Below are positions 27,731 to 36,501 of a stretch of 64,000 nt of DNA, piece after piece. The notes under the pieces were generated by a model. The model did not search any database. It was not told the origin of the DNA and saw only the letters and a list, made by a program, of their open reading frames with translations. The number at the start of each line of letters is the position of its first letter. The first letter of the stretch is position 1. This DNA is from Pseudoalteromonas nigrifaciens (GTDB lineage: Bacteria; Pseudomonadota; Gammaproteobacteria; Enterobacterales; Alteromonadaceae): contig NZ_CP011036.1 in NCBI RefSeq assembly GCF_002221505.1, positions 1,736,001-1,800,000 on the forward strand, read 5' to 3'. The translations under genes were made by a program, and so were the position numbers.

Positions 27731-28657
27731 CTATACCGGAACCATAACAGCTTTTAATATTTGTATAACTTGCGCTTCGCCAGATTCATTGTGTAACCCT
27801 AAACGGTGCTGACAAACACTGGCAAAAACTGCTTGCACATCTTCAGGCATAACAAAGTCACGACCGTCAATATAAGCCCATGATTTAGCAGCTTTTGCTA
27901 ATGCCATGCTAGCGCGTGGCGATAACGATGCAGCAAAATTATTACTTTCGCGTGTATAATTTACTAATTCAATAATATAATCAATTACAGGATTACTAAG
28001 TGTAATATTGCTAATTTGAGTTTGAATTTGAGCTAATTGTTGCTCAGTAATACGTTGTGGTAGCTGGCTGTAGTCACGCTTTTGCATATTTAGTAACAGC
28101 CTTTTTTCGGCTTCTTTTGGCGGAAAACCAAGGCTAATACGCATTAAAAAACGATCTAGCTGCGACTCAGGTAAAGGGTAAGTACCTGATTGATGTAATG
28201 GATTTTGTGTAGCAATAACAAAAAATGGGGTAGGAAGAGAATACTTTTTACCATCAACAGTAACTTGTTGTTCTTCCATTGCCTCAAGTAAGGCGCTTTG
28301 TGTTTTAGGTCCCGCTCTGTTTATTTCGTCTGCTAAAACAACTTGGCTAAAAATAGGCCCTTTATGAAAGCTAAAACTGTGTTCATTACTATTAAATACA
28401 TTAGTACCTAATATGTCGGCTGGGAGTAAGTCGCTGGTAAATTGTATCCGTTGATACGACAAGCCTAAAACGGCTGCTAAGGCATGCGATAACGTTGTTT
28501 TACCCATGCCAGGTAAATCTTCAATTAGTAAATGGCCTTCACTAAATAAGCAGGTGAGCGCGAGCTTTATTTGTTGTTTTTTACCAAAAATAACATTAGA
28601 TAAATCATCGATAATTGCACTAACAGAACTTTGCATACTAACCTTAATATTATTCAA
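27731..28657 (-). CDS. MoxR-family AAA+ ATPase
   Basis: A 308-aa ATPase with Walker A in PGMGKTT (near 50), Walker B VVLADEINRAGPKTQSALLEAMEE and sensor FFVIATQNP. MoxR proteins act as chaperones with DUF58/VWA partners, here encoded just downstream. The start overlaps the upstream response-regulator gene by 8 bases. Confidence 0.93.
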   Translation of the reverse strand: MNNIKVSMQSSVSAIIDDLSNVIFGKKQQIKLALTCLFSEGHLLIEDLPGMGKTTLSHALAAVLGLSYQRIQFTSDLLPADILGTNVFNSNEHSFSFHKGPIFSQVVLADEINRAGPKTQSALLEAMEEQQVTVDGKKYSLPTPFFVIATQNPLHQSGTYPLPESQLDRFLMRISLGFPPKEAEKRLLLNMQKRDYSQLPQRITEQQLAQIQTQISNITLSNPVIDYIIELVNYTRESNNFAASLSPRASMALAKAAKSWAYIDGRDFVMPEDVQAVFASVCQHRLGLHNESGEAQVIQILKAVMVPV

Positions 28658-29033
28658 TGAGCTCTAAACGCTTCATTACTGTATCTACTTTTTGTACATT
28701 AAACGGTTTTGCTATAACCCCTTTAGCACCAAGTTCCCACGTATTTTCTACATTTTCGAAACTGTTATGGCCAAAGCAAATAACAACATGAATATGCGGA
28801 TAGCAATTATTTATATAAGTTAAAATATCACTACCTTCAGAGTCAGGTATTTCGACATCTAAAAATATAACCTTTGGGGACTTTTCGCTAAGCAGCGGTT
28901 TTGCACAATCAAAATCTTCACACTCAAGAATATCTTCATAACCAAGATCCGTTAAAATTTGGTTTAGATAGTCGCGACTGTTTTTTGTATCATCAATAAT
29001 TAAAATAGGTTCTAGTGGGTGCACAAATTCCAT
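28650..29033 (-). CDS. Stand-alone response regulator receiver protein
   Basis: A 127-aa CheY-like receiver domain and nothing else. Acidic pocket residues are in ILIIDD (near 13-15), the phospho-acceptor aspartate in IFLDVEIPD near 60, and the conserved lysine in IAKPFN near 110. It heads the moxR-DUF58-tgpA-nhaC operon by an 8-base overlap, an unusual partner for that cluster. No histidine kinase is adjacent, so its input is unknown. Confidence 0.88.
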   Translation of the reverse strand: MEFVHPLEPILIIDDTKNSRDYLNQILTDLGYEDILECEDFDCAKPLLSEKSPKVIFLDVEIPDSEGSDILTYINNCYPHIHVVICFGHNSFENVENTWELGAKGVIAKPFNVQKVDTVMKRLELIE

Positions 29034-29459
29034 ATGTTGTTACTTCTATTGTTAATACCATTTGAGTACTTTCAATACTAAGCTAACCACCTCATAAGCT
29101 CAAGACAGTAACTAAAAAACAGTCATTAATAACTGATTTAAATGATTTTTAGCTACTTTGTCGTTTTATTAAATAACCTCCGCGCATTACTTATCCTTTA
29201 ATATTGTAAAAATTTACGTTGTAAGTGATTTACGTTTAATTAATAAAAAACAAATTAACAATTATGGTGTTTTAACCTACTGATATAATTTGCTTATTAT
29301 TGCAAGGTAACGCATTGTGAATTTTTTGTTATTTAAATAGTTGACGTACGAACCTCTTGCTGGGATTATGACCACAGCAAGGGCTTATGCCCATACTGTA
29401 ATTTAGCACTATATAACTCAAGCCAAACGCAGAGCTTATACAACCAAAGAAGCATATTT
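29034..29459. other. 426-bp intergenic region
   Basis: Two divergent promoters must lie here. The only structure I see is a 7-bp inverted repeat CTTGCTG (29356-29362) with CAGCAAG (29375-29381). No gene or repeat is apparent. Confidence 0.5.
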
Positions 29460-30203
29460 ATGAAAGCTAAACATGTATTAACACTAACGGCAGCAATAGC
29501 GACTTATAGTAGCCAGGTACACAGCAACGATTTTAATTTAGGGTTAGAATTTAAAACAAATCACTTATGGCATGGCTCAATTGTAACGCCAGGCCCAATG
29601 GTTGCTGGTGAATTAACTTATAAAACGGCGGATAATAAAATCACCTTAGGTTTATGGGGTGGGACCTCTTTTGATGGTGAGTATCAGGAGTTTACTTATT
29701 TTGCTTCTTATAAGTTTTCAGAGCAGCTGTTCATTGAAATTGTTAATCATGGGAACCACTCGTCGATTAATAATGTAGATATTTTTGACTATTCAAGCGA
29801 TCCGGATAAAACCGGAAACTTTATTGATGTCGGTCTTGGTTATACCTTTGCGGGCGAAATGCCATTATCACTTTACAACTCAGTAATAGTTCAAGGGATA
29901 GATACCTATTTAGATGAAAGTTCAGGAAAAAACAAACAAGCTTACACTAACTATCTCGAAGCTAGCATGCCCGTGTGGAAGGGTAATGAATTAGATGAGC
30001 AAGTCTCTGTATTTATTGGTGGTGCTTTTTCTTTTTTAGATCAGCAAAACTTTTATGATGATAACGCTAATATAGTTAACTTAGGTTTTACTTACTCCAA
30101 GAGCTTACAAATATTAGAGTATAATTTTCCTATATCGGCAACAGCTATGTGGAACCCCGCGCAAAATAAAGGTGCATTACAGGTCGCATTTACGTTTTTA
30201 TAA
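29460..30203 (+). CDS. TorF/Gcw_chp-like outer-membrane protein
   Basis: A 247-aa beta-barrel-like protein with a signal peptide cleaved near residue 22 (SQVHS). NLGLEFKTNHLWHGS near the start, GLWGGTSFDGEYQEF and the last strand GALQVAFTFL fit the TorF/Gcw_chp family of putative porins. It probably admits small solutes. It precedes a SorC-type regulator gene in the same direction by 237 bases, suggesting a role in sugar or polyol uptake, although no catabolic genes follow because a prophage lies downstream. Confidence 0.78.
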   Translation: MKAKHVLTLTAAIATYSSQVHSNDFNLGLEFKTNHLWHGSIVTPGPMVAGELTYKTADNKITLGLWGGTSFDGEYQEFTYFASYKFSEQLFIEIVNHGNHSSINNVDIFDYSSDPDKTGNFIDVGLGYTFAGEMPLSLYNSVIVQGIDTYLDESSGKNKQAYTNYLEASMPVWKGNELDEQVSVFIGGAFSFLDQQNFYDDNANIVNLGFTYSKSLQILEYNFPISATAMWNPAQNKGALQVAFTFL

Positions 30204-30440
30204 TTTTTATAGCTGTGGCCATAACTTGCACTTAGCTGTAATAGAAAAAATATGTTGTGAGCAATTAGAAAGCGTTAACTTGATTTCTATTAGTGCAATA
30301 ACATGAAAATTCGACACTTTTATTAAATGAATGGTATATTTAGAGGGCTAATAACAATTAAATAATTCGTTCAATTAACAAAAATATTTTGCTGTTAATC
30401 AATTTTAATAGTCTATTTATTTTGATTTTAAGAGGTTTCA

Positions 30441-31400
30441 GTGGCCAAGCTATCTAATACAGAAATTAGAAAACTCGATGACGCAGCAAGAGCAGGGTGG
30501 TTGTATTATGTTGCAGGTAAAACACAAGACGAAATAGCTAAAAAGCTTAATACCTCACGCCAATCGGCACAAAGAATGGTAGCGCTATCTGTTAGCCAAG
30601 GATTAATAAAAGTAAGACTCGATCATCCTATTGCTAAATGTATGGATTTGGCTGAACAAATTAAAACACGTTTTGGTTTGCTCTCTTGTGATGTAGTCCC
30701 TAGTGATCCGTCAGAACCTTCATCTACATTAGGTTTGGCACAAGCTGGTGCGGCTGAAATAGAACGCCATTTAAAATCACCACAACCAAAAGTTATTGCA
30801 ATGGGAACTGGGCGAGTTTTACGCGCATGCGTAGATGAGCTGCGAACACAAGATTGCCAACAACATAAAATAGTTGCCATGTTAGGCAATATGGCATTAG
30901 ACGGATCAGCATCGCCATACGATGTAGTAGTAAGAATGGCGGAACATATAAATGCCAAACATTACCCTATGCCATTACCAGTTTTGCCACGCACCATTGA
31001 GGAAAAGCAGCAACTGCATTCACAGCAGAATGTTGCTAGTAATTTAAAATTAGCCACGAATGCAGATGTTACATTTGTAGGCGTTGGTAATTTAGGATTA
31101 AATTCGCCACTTCATAAAGACGGTTTTGTAAGCCTTGACGAACTCCAAGAGTTACAACAGCAAGGTGCTGTAGGAGAAATGATAAGCTGGGTGTTTGATA
31201 AAAATGGTAAGTTATTAGATTGTAATGTTAATCAACGAGTAGCAAGTACGCCATTAAAAGTTAATTCAGATAAACAAATTTTTGCCATAGCTGCCGGAGA
31301 AGAAAAAGTATTAGCCATTTTAGGTGCGCTAAGATCTAAAATGATTAGTGGGCTTATTACTAACGAATACACGGCCGAGCGTTTACTAAGTATTGAGTAA
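30441..31400 (+). CDS. SorC-family sugar-responsive transcriptional regulator
   Basis: A 319-aa protein with an N-terminal helix-turn-helix (AGKTQDEIAKKLNTSRQSAQRMV) and a C-terminal sugar-phosphate-binding domain of SorC/DeoR type, including VIAMGTGRVLRACVDEL and FVGVGNLG. Such regulators control sugar or polyol operons. The GTG start at 30441 follows AGAGG. The expected downstream target genes are not present; the transposable prophage begins within 850 bases, possibly separating them. Confidence 0.9.
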   Translation: MAKLSNTEIRKLDDAARAGWLYYVAGKTQDEIAKKLNTSRQSAQRMVALSVSQGLIKVRLDHPIAKCMDLAEQIKTRFGLLSCDVVPSDPSEPSSTLGLAQAGAAEIERHLKSPQPKVIAMGTGRVLRACVDELRTQDCQQHKIVAMLGNMALDGSASPYDVVVRMAEHINAKHYPMPLPVLPRTIEEKQQLHSQQNVASNLKLATNADVTFVGVGNLGLNSPLHKDGFVSLDELQELQQQGAVGEMISWVFDKNGKLLDCNVNQRVASTPLKVNSDKQIFAIAAGEEKVLAILGALRSKMISGLITNEYTAERLLSIE

Positions 31401-32248
31401 CTTATATTTTAAATGAAAACCTAAATATAATATTCCATGCATTAGATTACATACATTAGAAAATATTAATTAAATTTAAATGTACCAAACTGAGAATAAC
31501 TAACTTAGATAAAAACCTCTTTAATGTCCGATACCGTCTAGTATTGGACATTGCAGGACTAATAAAGAGAATATATAGCACTCCTTATTAATACATATAC
31601 AACTACCTATAATTTATATTATGTTAAATAGAGTTTGAAATAAGCTATTCAGTATAACTATGTGTGTTGTAAGCCTTCTCGTTACGAGATTATTAAGTGT
31701 ATTTTACGTTTTTAAGTAAATTCAATACAGCTGCTTTCCTACTACTACGAATACATAACTTTAAATATGGATGCTTTACTTACATGAGCCCTATAAAGCA
31801 AGTTTGTTATTTAAACATGTATTTGTATAAAACAAGCCCGCTGATAATTTAGCGGTTAAAGTTCTCCTTGTTTATAAAGCGCACCTATCTATAACTAACC
31901 AGTCTGCAAGTATATTGTTATGCCTTTGCTATATTTTCAATTCAAATAACGGAATTTTGCTGCTTACTGTAAGGGGCTGTTCATTCTTGGAATAATGATG
32001 GGATATGGATTTTCGCCCTCACGTTTAGCAAACCCGCATTATTACTAGGCTTTGGTGGCCACGAGCGCAAAAACTACTAAATTTAAATTACGCATGGTTT
32101 TAGACGAAACCTGTTCAAACTGACTCATTCCCCAATCATTCCTGCTCATTATACGTTTAGAATTAGATCATTGTTGATCGTTTAAGTTTATTCAAACGGT
32201 CTTTAAACGCCATTTAAACGCTCTTTAAATATTTATAACTGCCAATGT
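31401..32248. other. Host-prophage junction region, no gene
   Basis: 848 bases without a coding frame that I can support. The prophage's left boundary must lie here. A 12-bp inverted repeat AATGTCCGATAC (31523-31534) with GTATTGGACATT (31541-31552) is near the host end. A possible phage terminus of the TG type is TGTAAGGGGCTG at about 31969. Similar, oppositely oriented motifs GGAATAATGATGGGA (31999-32013) and TCCCCAATCATTCC (32129-32142) may be transposase sites. None can be confirmed without the right end. Confidence 0.45.
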
Positions 32249-32254
32249 TTAAAG
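32181..32254. repeat. 11-bp-phased TTTAAAC array A (prophage left end)
   Basis: Heptamers start at 32181 (TTTAAGT), 32191 (TTCAAAC), 32202 and 32213 (TTTAAAC), 32224 (TTTAAAT) and 32248 (TTTAAAG); the central steps are 11 bp. It lies directly after the last gene of the leftward arm. Confidence 0.75.
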
Positions 32255-33391
32255 TTTTTCAGCAGCTACGATGGTATTAAACTGTGGGCCTAGTTCTATT
32301 GTGACCATGAAACCTTGATACGATAATTTTAGTTGATTACCTATATAAGCAAACGTATTTGGATTTTGAACAGCGTTCATTAGGTTGTGTATTTGCTCAA
32401 TGCTAAGTTGCCCAGCTAACAGCTTTTCAATCTGAGAGCTGCTTATTGTAATAGTGCTACTATATATAGGTGCGTTTTTACGTGACAGTTCGTTTAGTAA
32501 ATTAACAGGCAAGTGCCCTAGCGTAAATTCTTGGCCATCTGGTACTGACTTATTAAGCGCTACCTTTGCTGCTTTTAAATTTACCTGCTTTATATAGTAC
32601 TGCTGAGACTTTAAAACCGCTTCGTTAAATTGTGGTACCGCCAATGCTTGTAAATCCTTTGAAAGATTTATTACCGATTTCCCCGCAGATATATCCGCAC
32701 CCAACCAGGCTTTGCCCGGATTATAATCCCAACCTAAGTCTATACCAGGTAACTTATTAAGTTCTTCGCCTGTTGATGAGTCTGTTACTTTGAACGACTC
32801 CATAAACTTATTAACCGATTCTGGCTTAGTTACTGATAAGCCCATTCGTGCAATATCACGTGCGTTAAGTGATACGACCTTACACCTACAGTTATAACCA
32901 TTTGGCGGATAATGCGTATCCCAAAACGGATGGTCAACAGGCAGTAAAATGTAATTCCACTTATTGTGATCAGGTCTTACACGACTATCGCCAGCGGTTA
33001 AATATAATAAGTAAGGTCTGCGCTCTTTTAAACGCGCTTGTTGTTGCCAACGGCCAGCCGCCCGCGCGGTATTTTTATTATTCTGATAGATAACTTTTGA
33101 GCGCCAGCCACGCTTACCATTGTATGACCAACCATGATCAGCGACTATTTTGTCAAAACGTTTTCTAAAGTCCGATATAGTTTCGCCATCACTAATTGCA
33201 GCATCAACCGCTTTATAAAAGTCATTAAGTATTGTGAGTTCAGTTGCTCCAGCCACAGTAAATGCTTTAGCGTGTATTAAGCCCTGCAAATCTTTATAGC
33301 TTTCGCTGGTAAGCTTAATTTTGTCTTTGAAGTGAGAAATGGCTTCCTTGAATTTAACAAGGTCGCCATATTGTGGAGCTGGTAAAGTCAT
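32249..33391 (-). CDS. Phage head morphogenesis protein (Mu gpF / SPP1 gp7 type)
   Basis: A 380-aa minor head protein. The conserved segment RPYLLYLTAGDSRVRPDH near 140 and HPFWDTHYPPNGYNCRC near 175 are the landmarks of the Mu F-like/SPP1 gp7 family, which sit near the portal in the procapsid. It is the last gene of the leftward arm, 1 base after the membrane-protein gene, and separated from the portal gene by three smaller genes. In Mu the F gene follows the portal directly. Confidence 0.88.
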   Translation of the reverse strand: MTLPAPQYGDLVKFKEAISHFKDKIKLTSESYKDLQGLIHAKAFTVAGATELTILNDFYKAVDAAISDGETISDFRKRFDKIVADHGWSYNGKRGWRSKVIYQNNKNTARAAGRWQQQARLKERRPYLLYLTAGDSRVRPDHNKWNYILLPVDHPFWDTHYPPNGYNCRCKVVSLNARDIARMGLSVTKPESVNKFMESFKVTDSSTGEELNKLPGIDLGWDYNPGKAWLGADISAGKSVINLSKDLQALAVPQFNEAVLKSQQYYIKQVNLKAAKVALNKSVPDGQEFTLGHLPVNLLNELSRKNAPIYSSTITISSSQIEKLLAGQLSIEQIHNLMNAVQNPNTFAYIGNQLKLSYQGFMVTIELGPQFNTIVAAEKL

Positions 33392-33392
33392 T

Positions 33393-33935
33393 TTAGTACT
33401 CTTTTAGAGACTGTTGAATGTCTTGAATTTCATTTCTACGTGAATTATCACGGCTGTTACCAAAGAAAAAGTTCAAGATTGACGCTATAACCGTGCCTAA
33501 AATAAAGCCCAGTATAGTATCTGCAAAACGTGTTGCAGTATCGGGTATAGTTATAAAGGTAATGCAACCTATGTATACCACAGTAGAAAACGACCAAAAC
33601 CACGCGTAATAATAAATAAAACGTTTCGAAAACTTATCATCTTGGTTTAATGCCTGAATTTGCATGGTGCGAGCACTTTGGGTATTTTTAAACGCTAAAT
33701 CATCAAGCTCTTTTTCACGGTTTAAAATGGTTTGCCTTAACTCTTGCTGCAAAGCACTTGATTGTTGAACAAGATTTAATGCTTGCTCAGGTGTGCCACC
33801 ATTGGTAAGGGTTTGTGCCATATCAACCACTTTAGACGCAACCTTTGCGCCATTATCGCCCCCTATCCAACTGCCAATTTTTTTATCCAGGCCTGTGAGT
33901 TTTGCAAGGCCAAGTGCTATTGTTACTGGGTCCAT
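33393..33935 (-). CDS. Phage membrane protein, possibly a holin-like 3TM protein
   Basis: A 180-aa protein: N-terminal amphipathic region, a helical charged middle (about 70-105), then two hydrophobic helices (FIYYYAWFWSFSTVVYIGCITF and ILGFILGTVIASILNFFFG, given in part) and a charged tail. This resembles the 3TM holin group of gene transfer agents and phages. It overlaps the next upstream gene by 13 bases. A holin role is inferred; the endolysin gene is about 5 kb away in the same arm. Confidence 0.6.
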   Translation of the reverse strand: MDPVTIALGLAKLTGLDKKIGSWIGGDNGAKVASKVVDMAQTLTNGGTPEQALNLVQQSSALQQELRQTILNREKELDDLAFKNTQSARTMQIQALNQDDKFSKRFIYYYAWFWSFSTVVYIGCITFITIPDTATRFADTILGFILGTVIASILNFFFGNSRDNSRRNEIQDIQQSLKEY

Positions 33936-34381
33936 GGTGATACCTTTATATAGTCAGCAAAAGATTTGCCGCCAATTTTAATAAGCTCTAAATTTTCGAG
34001 CTTATTATATTGGCGAACTAGGCTTTTAGCGGTTGAAAAATCGCATACGTGGTATTCATTTTTTTCATATAGCTCTGGCATTTCTTTTTTTGCACGGCGT
34101 TTACCCCATATTTTTTCAGCATTTTTGATTGATTTAGACGTGTATTTGGCGCGGGTTCGTTTACGCCACACATCAGGAATACATGAAGGGCGTTCTTTAT
34201 CTTCAATAAACCAAGCGCCCTTAATTACATCGTCTACGTACACAACTAAACTTGTTTTAGACTCAGATACACGGCCACGAGTGACGGTGATTTCAAACTC
34301 ACCGTACTTGAAAATAACCGAGCTAAACAAACCAGCTAAGTGTTTTTCTATCTCTGCCCACTGCTCTTTTGTAATGGCCAT
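33923..34381 (-). CDS. Hypothetical phage protein
   Basis: 152 aa, not recognised. Beta-rich N-terminal half (KYGEFEITVTRGRVSESKTSLVVYV in short parts) and a lysine/arginine-rich middle (RKRTRAKYTSKSIKNAEKIWGKRRAKKE). No signal peptide or membrane segment. It sits between a DUF3164 gene and a holin-like gene in the head-gene region, which makes a structural role uncertain; it may be an inserted accessory gene. Confidence 0.6.
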   Translation of the reverse strand: MAITKEQWAEIEKHLAGLFSSVIFKYGEFEITVTRGRVSESKTSLVVYVDDVIKGAWFIEDKERPSCIPDVWRKRTRAKYTSKSIKNAEKIWGKRRAKKEMPELYEKNEYHVCDFSTAKSLVRQYNKLENLELIKIGGKSFADYIKVSPWTQ

Positions 34382-34391
34382 AAGCGCCCCG

Positions 34392-35009
34392 CTACAGTTT
34401 TGCTATATCAAGTGAAATAGGTTGCTCAATGCCTTTATCGTCTTGTTTGTAAAAACGTATAAAGCGGCATGAATCAACAACACCAACCGACTCGGCAATA
34501 ATATTCATTGCCTTAGTCCACTTGCCAGAATCGTCAGATATTTCGAGCTTACGCAAGCCTAAAATACGCTGTGGATTAAGTGAGCCTTGCTTGTCGGTAT
34601 TAAATACATTGCTAACAATAGCGCGAATATTTTGATTTCCGCCTTCAGTCCATTCGTCCAGGCATTGATCAATTAACTGCTTAGCAAGTGCTAATTCAGG
34701 GCCCAACTCAATACGTTCTTGTGTTTGAAGGGTTACTTTTAACTGGCTATCAAAGGTGCGCAGAGTCACATTGCCTTTTTTACCGCCAAGGTTTACGCCA
34801 TGTTCTTGTGCTAATAGCTCTATAAAGTCGTCGGCTTCAGCCATTAAAGCGAGCTTAAACTCAGCCAATTGGGCTTGCATATCTTCAGCGCACTTAATGG
34901 CTTTTTTTACAAACTCGTCTTTAATTAAATCAGTTGCTTTTACATTGGCAACAGCGACTAAATTGCCTTTGCCATCTTTTAAATAACCTTCAGGTACTTC
35001 ATTCATCAT
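34392..35009 (-). CDS. DUF3164 family phage protein
   Basis: A 205-aa soluble protein. VPEGYLKDGKGNLV at the start, NLGGKKGNVTLRTFD in the middle and the C-terminal domain with AESVGVVDSCRFIRFY match the DUF3164 family of transposable phages. In Mu-like phages this gene normally lies in the early region near gemA. Here it overlaps the end of the portal gene by 11 bases in the late head region. Function unknown. Confidence 0.75.
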   Translation of the reverse strand: MMNEVPEGYLKDGKGNLVAVANVKATDLIKDEFVKKAIKCAEDMQAQLAEFKLALMAEADDFIELLAQEHGVNLGGKKGNVTLRTFDSQLKVTLQTQERIELGPELALAKQLIDQCLDEWTEGGNQNIRAIVSNVFNTDKQGSLNPQRILGLRKLEISDDSGKWTKAMNIIAESVGVVDSCRFIRFYKQDDKGIEQPISLDIAKL

Positions 35010-36501
35010 CTATCTCCACAGTTTTAGAATTAGCCTCATTCATACCCGCCATATACTCGTACTCCATTGCTGTTTGGGCTACTTGGGCCAAAGCAGTGGT
35101 TGAAATGTCGGGAAATTGTGAGGTGATTTTTTGTTTAAGTTCGTCCAGGTCTTTAGATGCCTGAGCAAAATGAAAAAGCTTTTTAATGGTGTCGTCGGTA
35201 GCGTGATCAAACACATCAAATTCGTCTGTCAGCTCAACGTTGTTACTTAATGCTTTAGCAAACTCAGACTTAGCTGCCGTAGCAATGCCTTTACTTTCTT
35301 CGGGAATGTCTAAAATAGCTTCGCTGTCATTCGGTTTTGGTATGCCAAGTTCGTTGTAAGCCCAATCAACACCAATAGGCACAAGGCGTGCTGATTCGCG
35401 CACGCGAGTTACCGTTTCGCTGTTTATTTCGCGTTTATCTTTAAAAATAAATTTCGGGGGTTCGCCACCATCAAAATTTACTGTGTGCAGAGCATTGGTT
35501 ATTTGATTACGAAAAGACGCTACAAGTGCCCTGTCTGATCGTTGATTATCGCCCGCACGTTTTGCGTGAGTTTCGCTGGCAGCACGTGCGCCACCGCCTT
35601 TTTGTTCAGTGGCTAATGTTTGGCTAGTGAGTGCTTTACTTATTTCGGCATTACAAAAGTTAACTAGGCGCTCAGGAACTGGCTCGCCCGATAATTTGCT
35701 TTCTATTATTTCAATTGTTGTATCATCAGGAATAGCAGCAATACCGTCTTGCACTAGTTTGGCAAGGCCATTTAATAAGTTGTCTATGTCTTTATCTTGT
35801 GAGCCAACCGGGTATTTACCCACAGGAAAAGGAATACCAAAACGCTCACACAGCTGTACAAAAAACTTAAAACCACCGTGTTTAAAGGTCCATGGCCAAA
35901 AACAGCTGCTAAGTAATGCAATGCCGTATGGGTTTTCGGCGCTCGGCATATGGCGAACACACGACCAACGACGGTGATCAACTAACTCGCCCTGTGGATT
36001 TTCGCTGGTTTTTACCATCAGCTCACTATCGCTACTAAACGCAAAGCGACTATTGCGCCAGGTTTCTACATATTCGGGTTGCCAGTTGCCATTATGTTTT
36101 ATGTATTTGCCCAAGTGGGTAACACTAAAACCGTTTAAAATAGCGCTGTAGTTGTGCCAATCCATATCGGCCCACTCGGTATGGTGGCATGGCTTTTTAG
36201 CAAAAAATGCCTTAGCAAGTTCATAGCTTTTTAAGCTTGCGGCATCGTCGCCACCTGGTACTAGCTCGGTATTAAAGCTAAATAAACCACTACGCAAAGA
36301 GCGCAACTCACCTATTACATGCGCATCGCGCGAAATTTCTTCGTAAATAGCCGTGTTTTTGCCTGCACGGCGTAAAATAGGGTCTGGATTAGGCAGCTCA
36401 GTAATAAGCGATGTAAGGCTAGGATCTAATCGGTTTTGATCAAACATACGATTAAGTGCAGCGTATGCTTTAGATGTTATACGTGGCTTGCTTTTAAACA
36501 T
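34999..36501 (-). CDS. Phage portal protein (DUF935, Mu gp29-like)
   Basis: A 500-aa portal of the DUF935 family, forming the dodecameric ring for DNA entry and tail joining. ISRDAHVIGELRSLRSGLFS near 55, RWSCVRHMPSAENPYGIALL near 180 and FVQLCERFGIPFPVGKYP near 220 are typical. It overlaps the terminase large-subunit gene by 8 bases and follows it, as in Mu. Confidence 0.92.
   Translation of the reverse strand: MFKSKPRITSKAYAALNRMFDQNRLDPSLTSLITELPNPDPILRRAGKNTAIYEEISRDAHVIGELRSLRSGLFSFNTELVPGGDDAASLKSYELAKAFFAKKPCHHTEWADMDWHNYSAILNGFSVTHLGKYIKHNGNWQPEYVETWRNSRFAFSSDSELMVKTSENPQGELVDHRRWSCVRHMPSAENPYGIALLSSCFWPWTFKHGGFKFFVQLCERFGIPFPVGKYPVGSQDKDIDNLLNGLAKLVQDGIAAIPDDTTIEIIESKLSGEPVPERLVNFCNAEISKALTSQTLATEQKGGGARAASETHAKRAGDNQRSDRALVASFRNQITNALHTVNFDGGEPPKFIFKDKREINSETVTRVRESARLVPIGVDWAYNELGIPKPNDSEAILDIPEESKGIATAAKSEFAKALSNNVELTDEFDVFDHATDDTIKKLFHFAQASKDLDELKQKITSQFPDISTTALAQVAQTAMEYEYMAGMNEANSKTVEIDDE

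Noticed and set aside
31523..31552. Terminator for the SorC gene
   Set aside because: The 12-bp stem is good, but there is no T-run on either side, so it is noted only as an inverted repeat.
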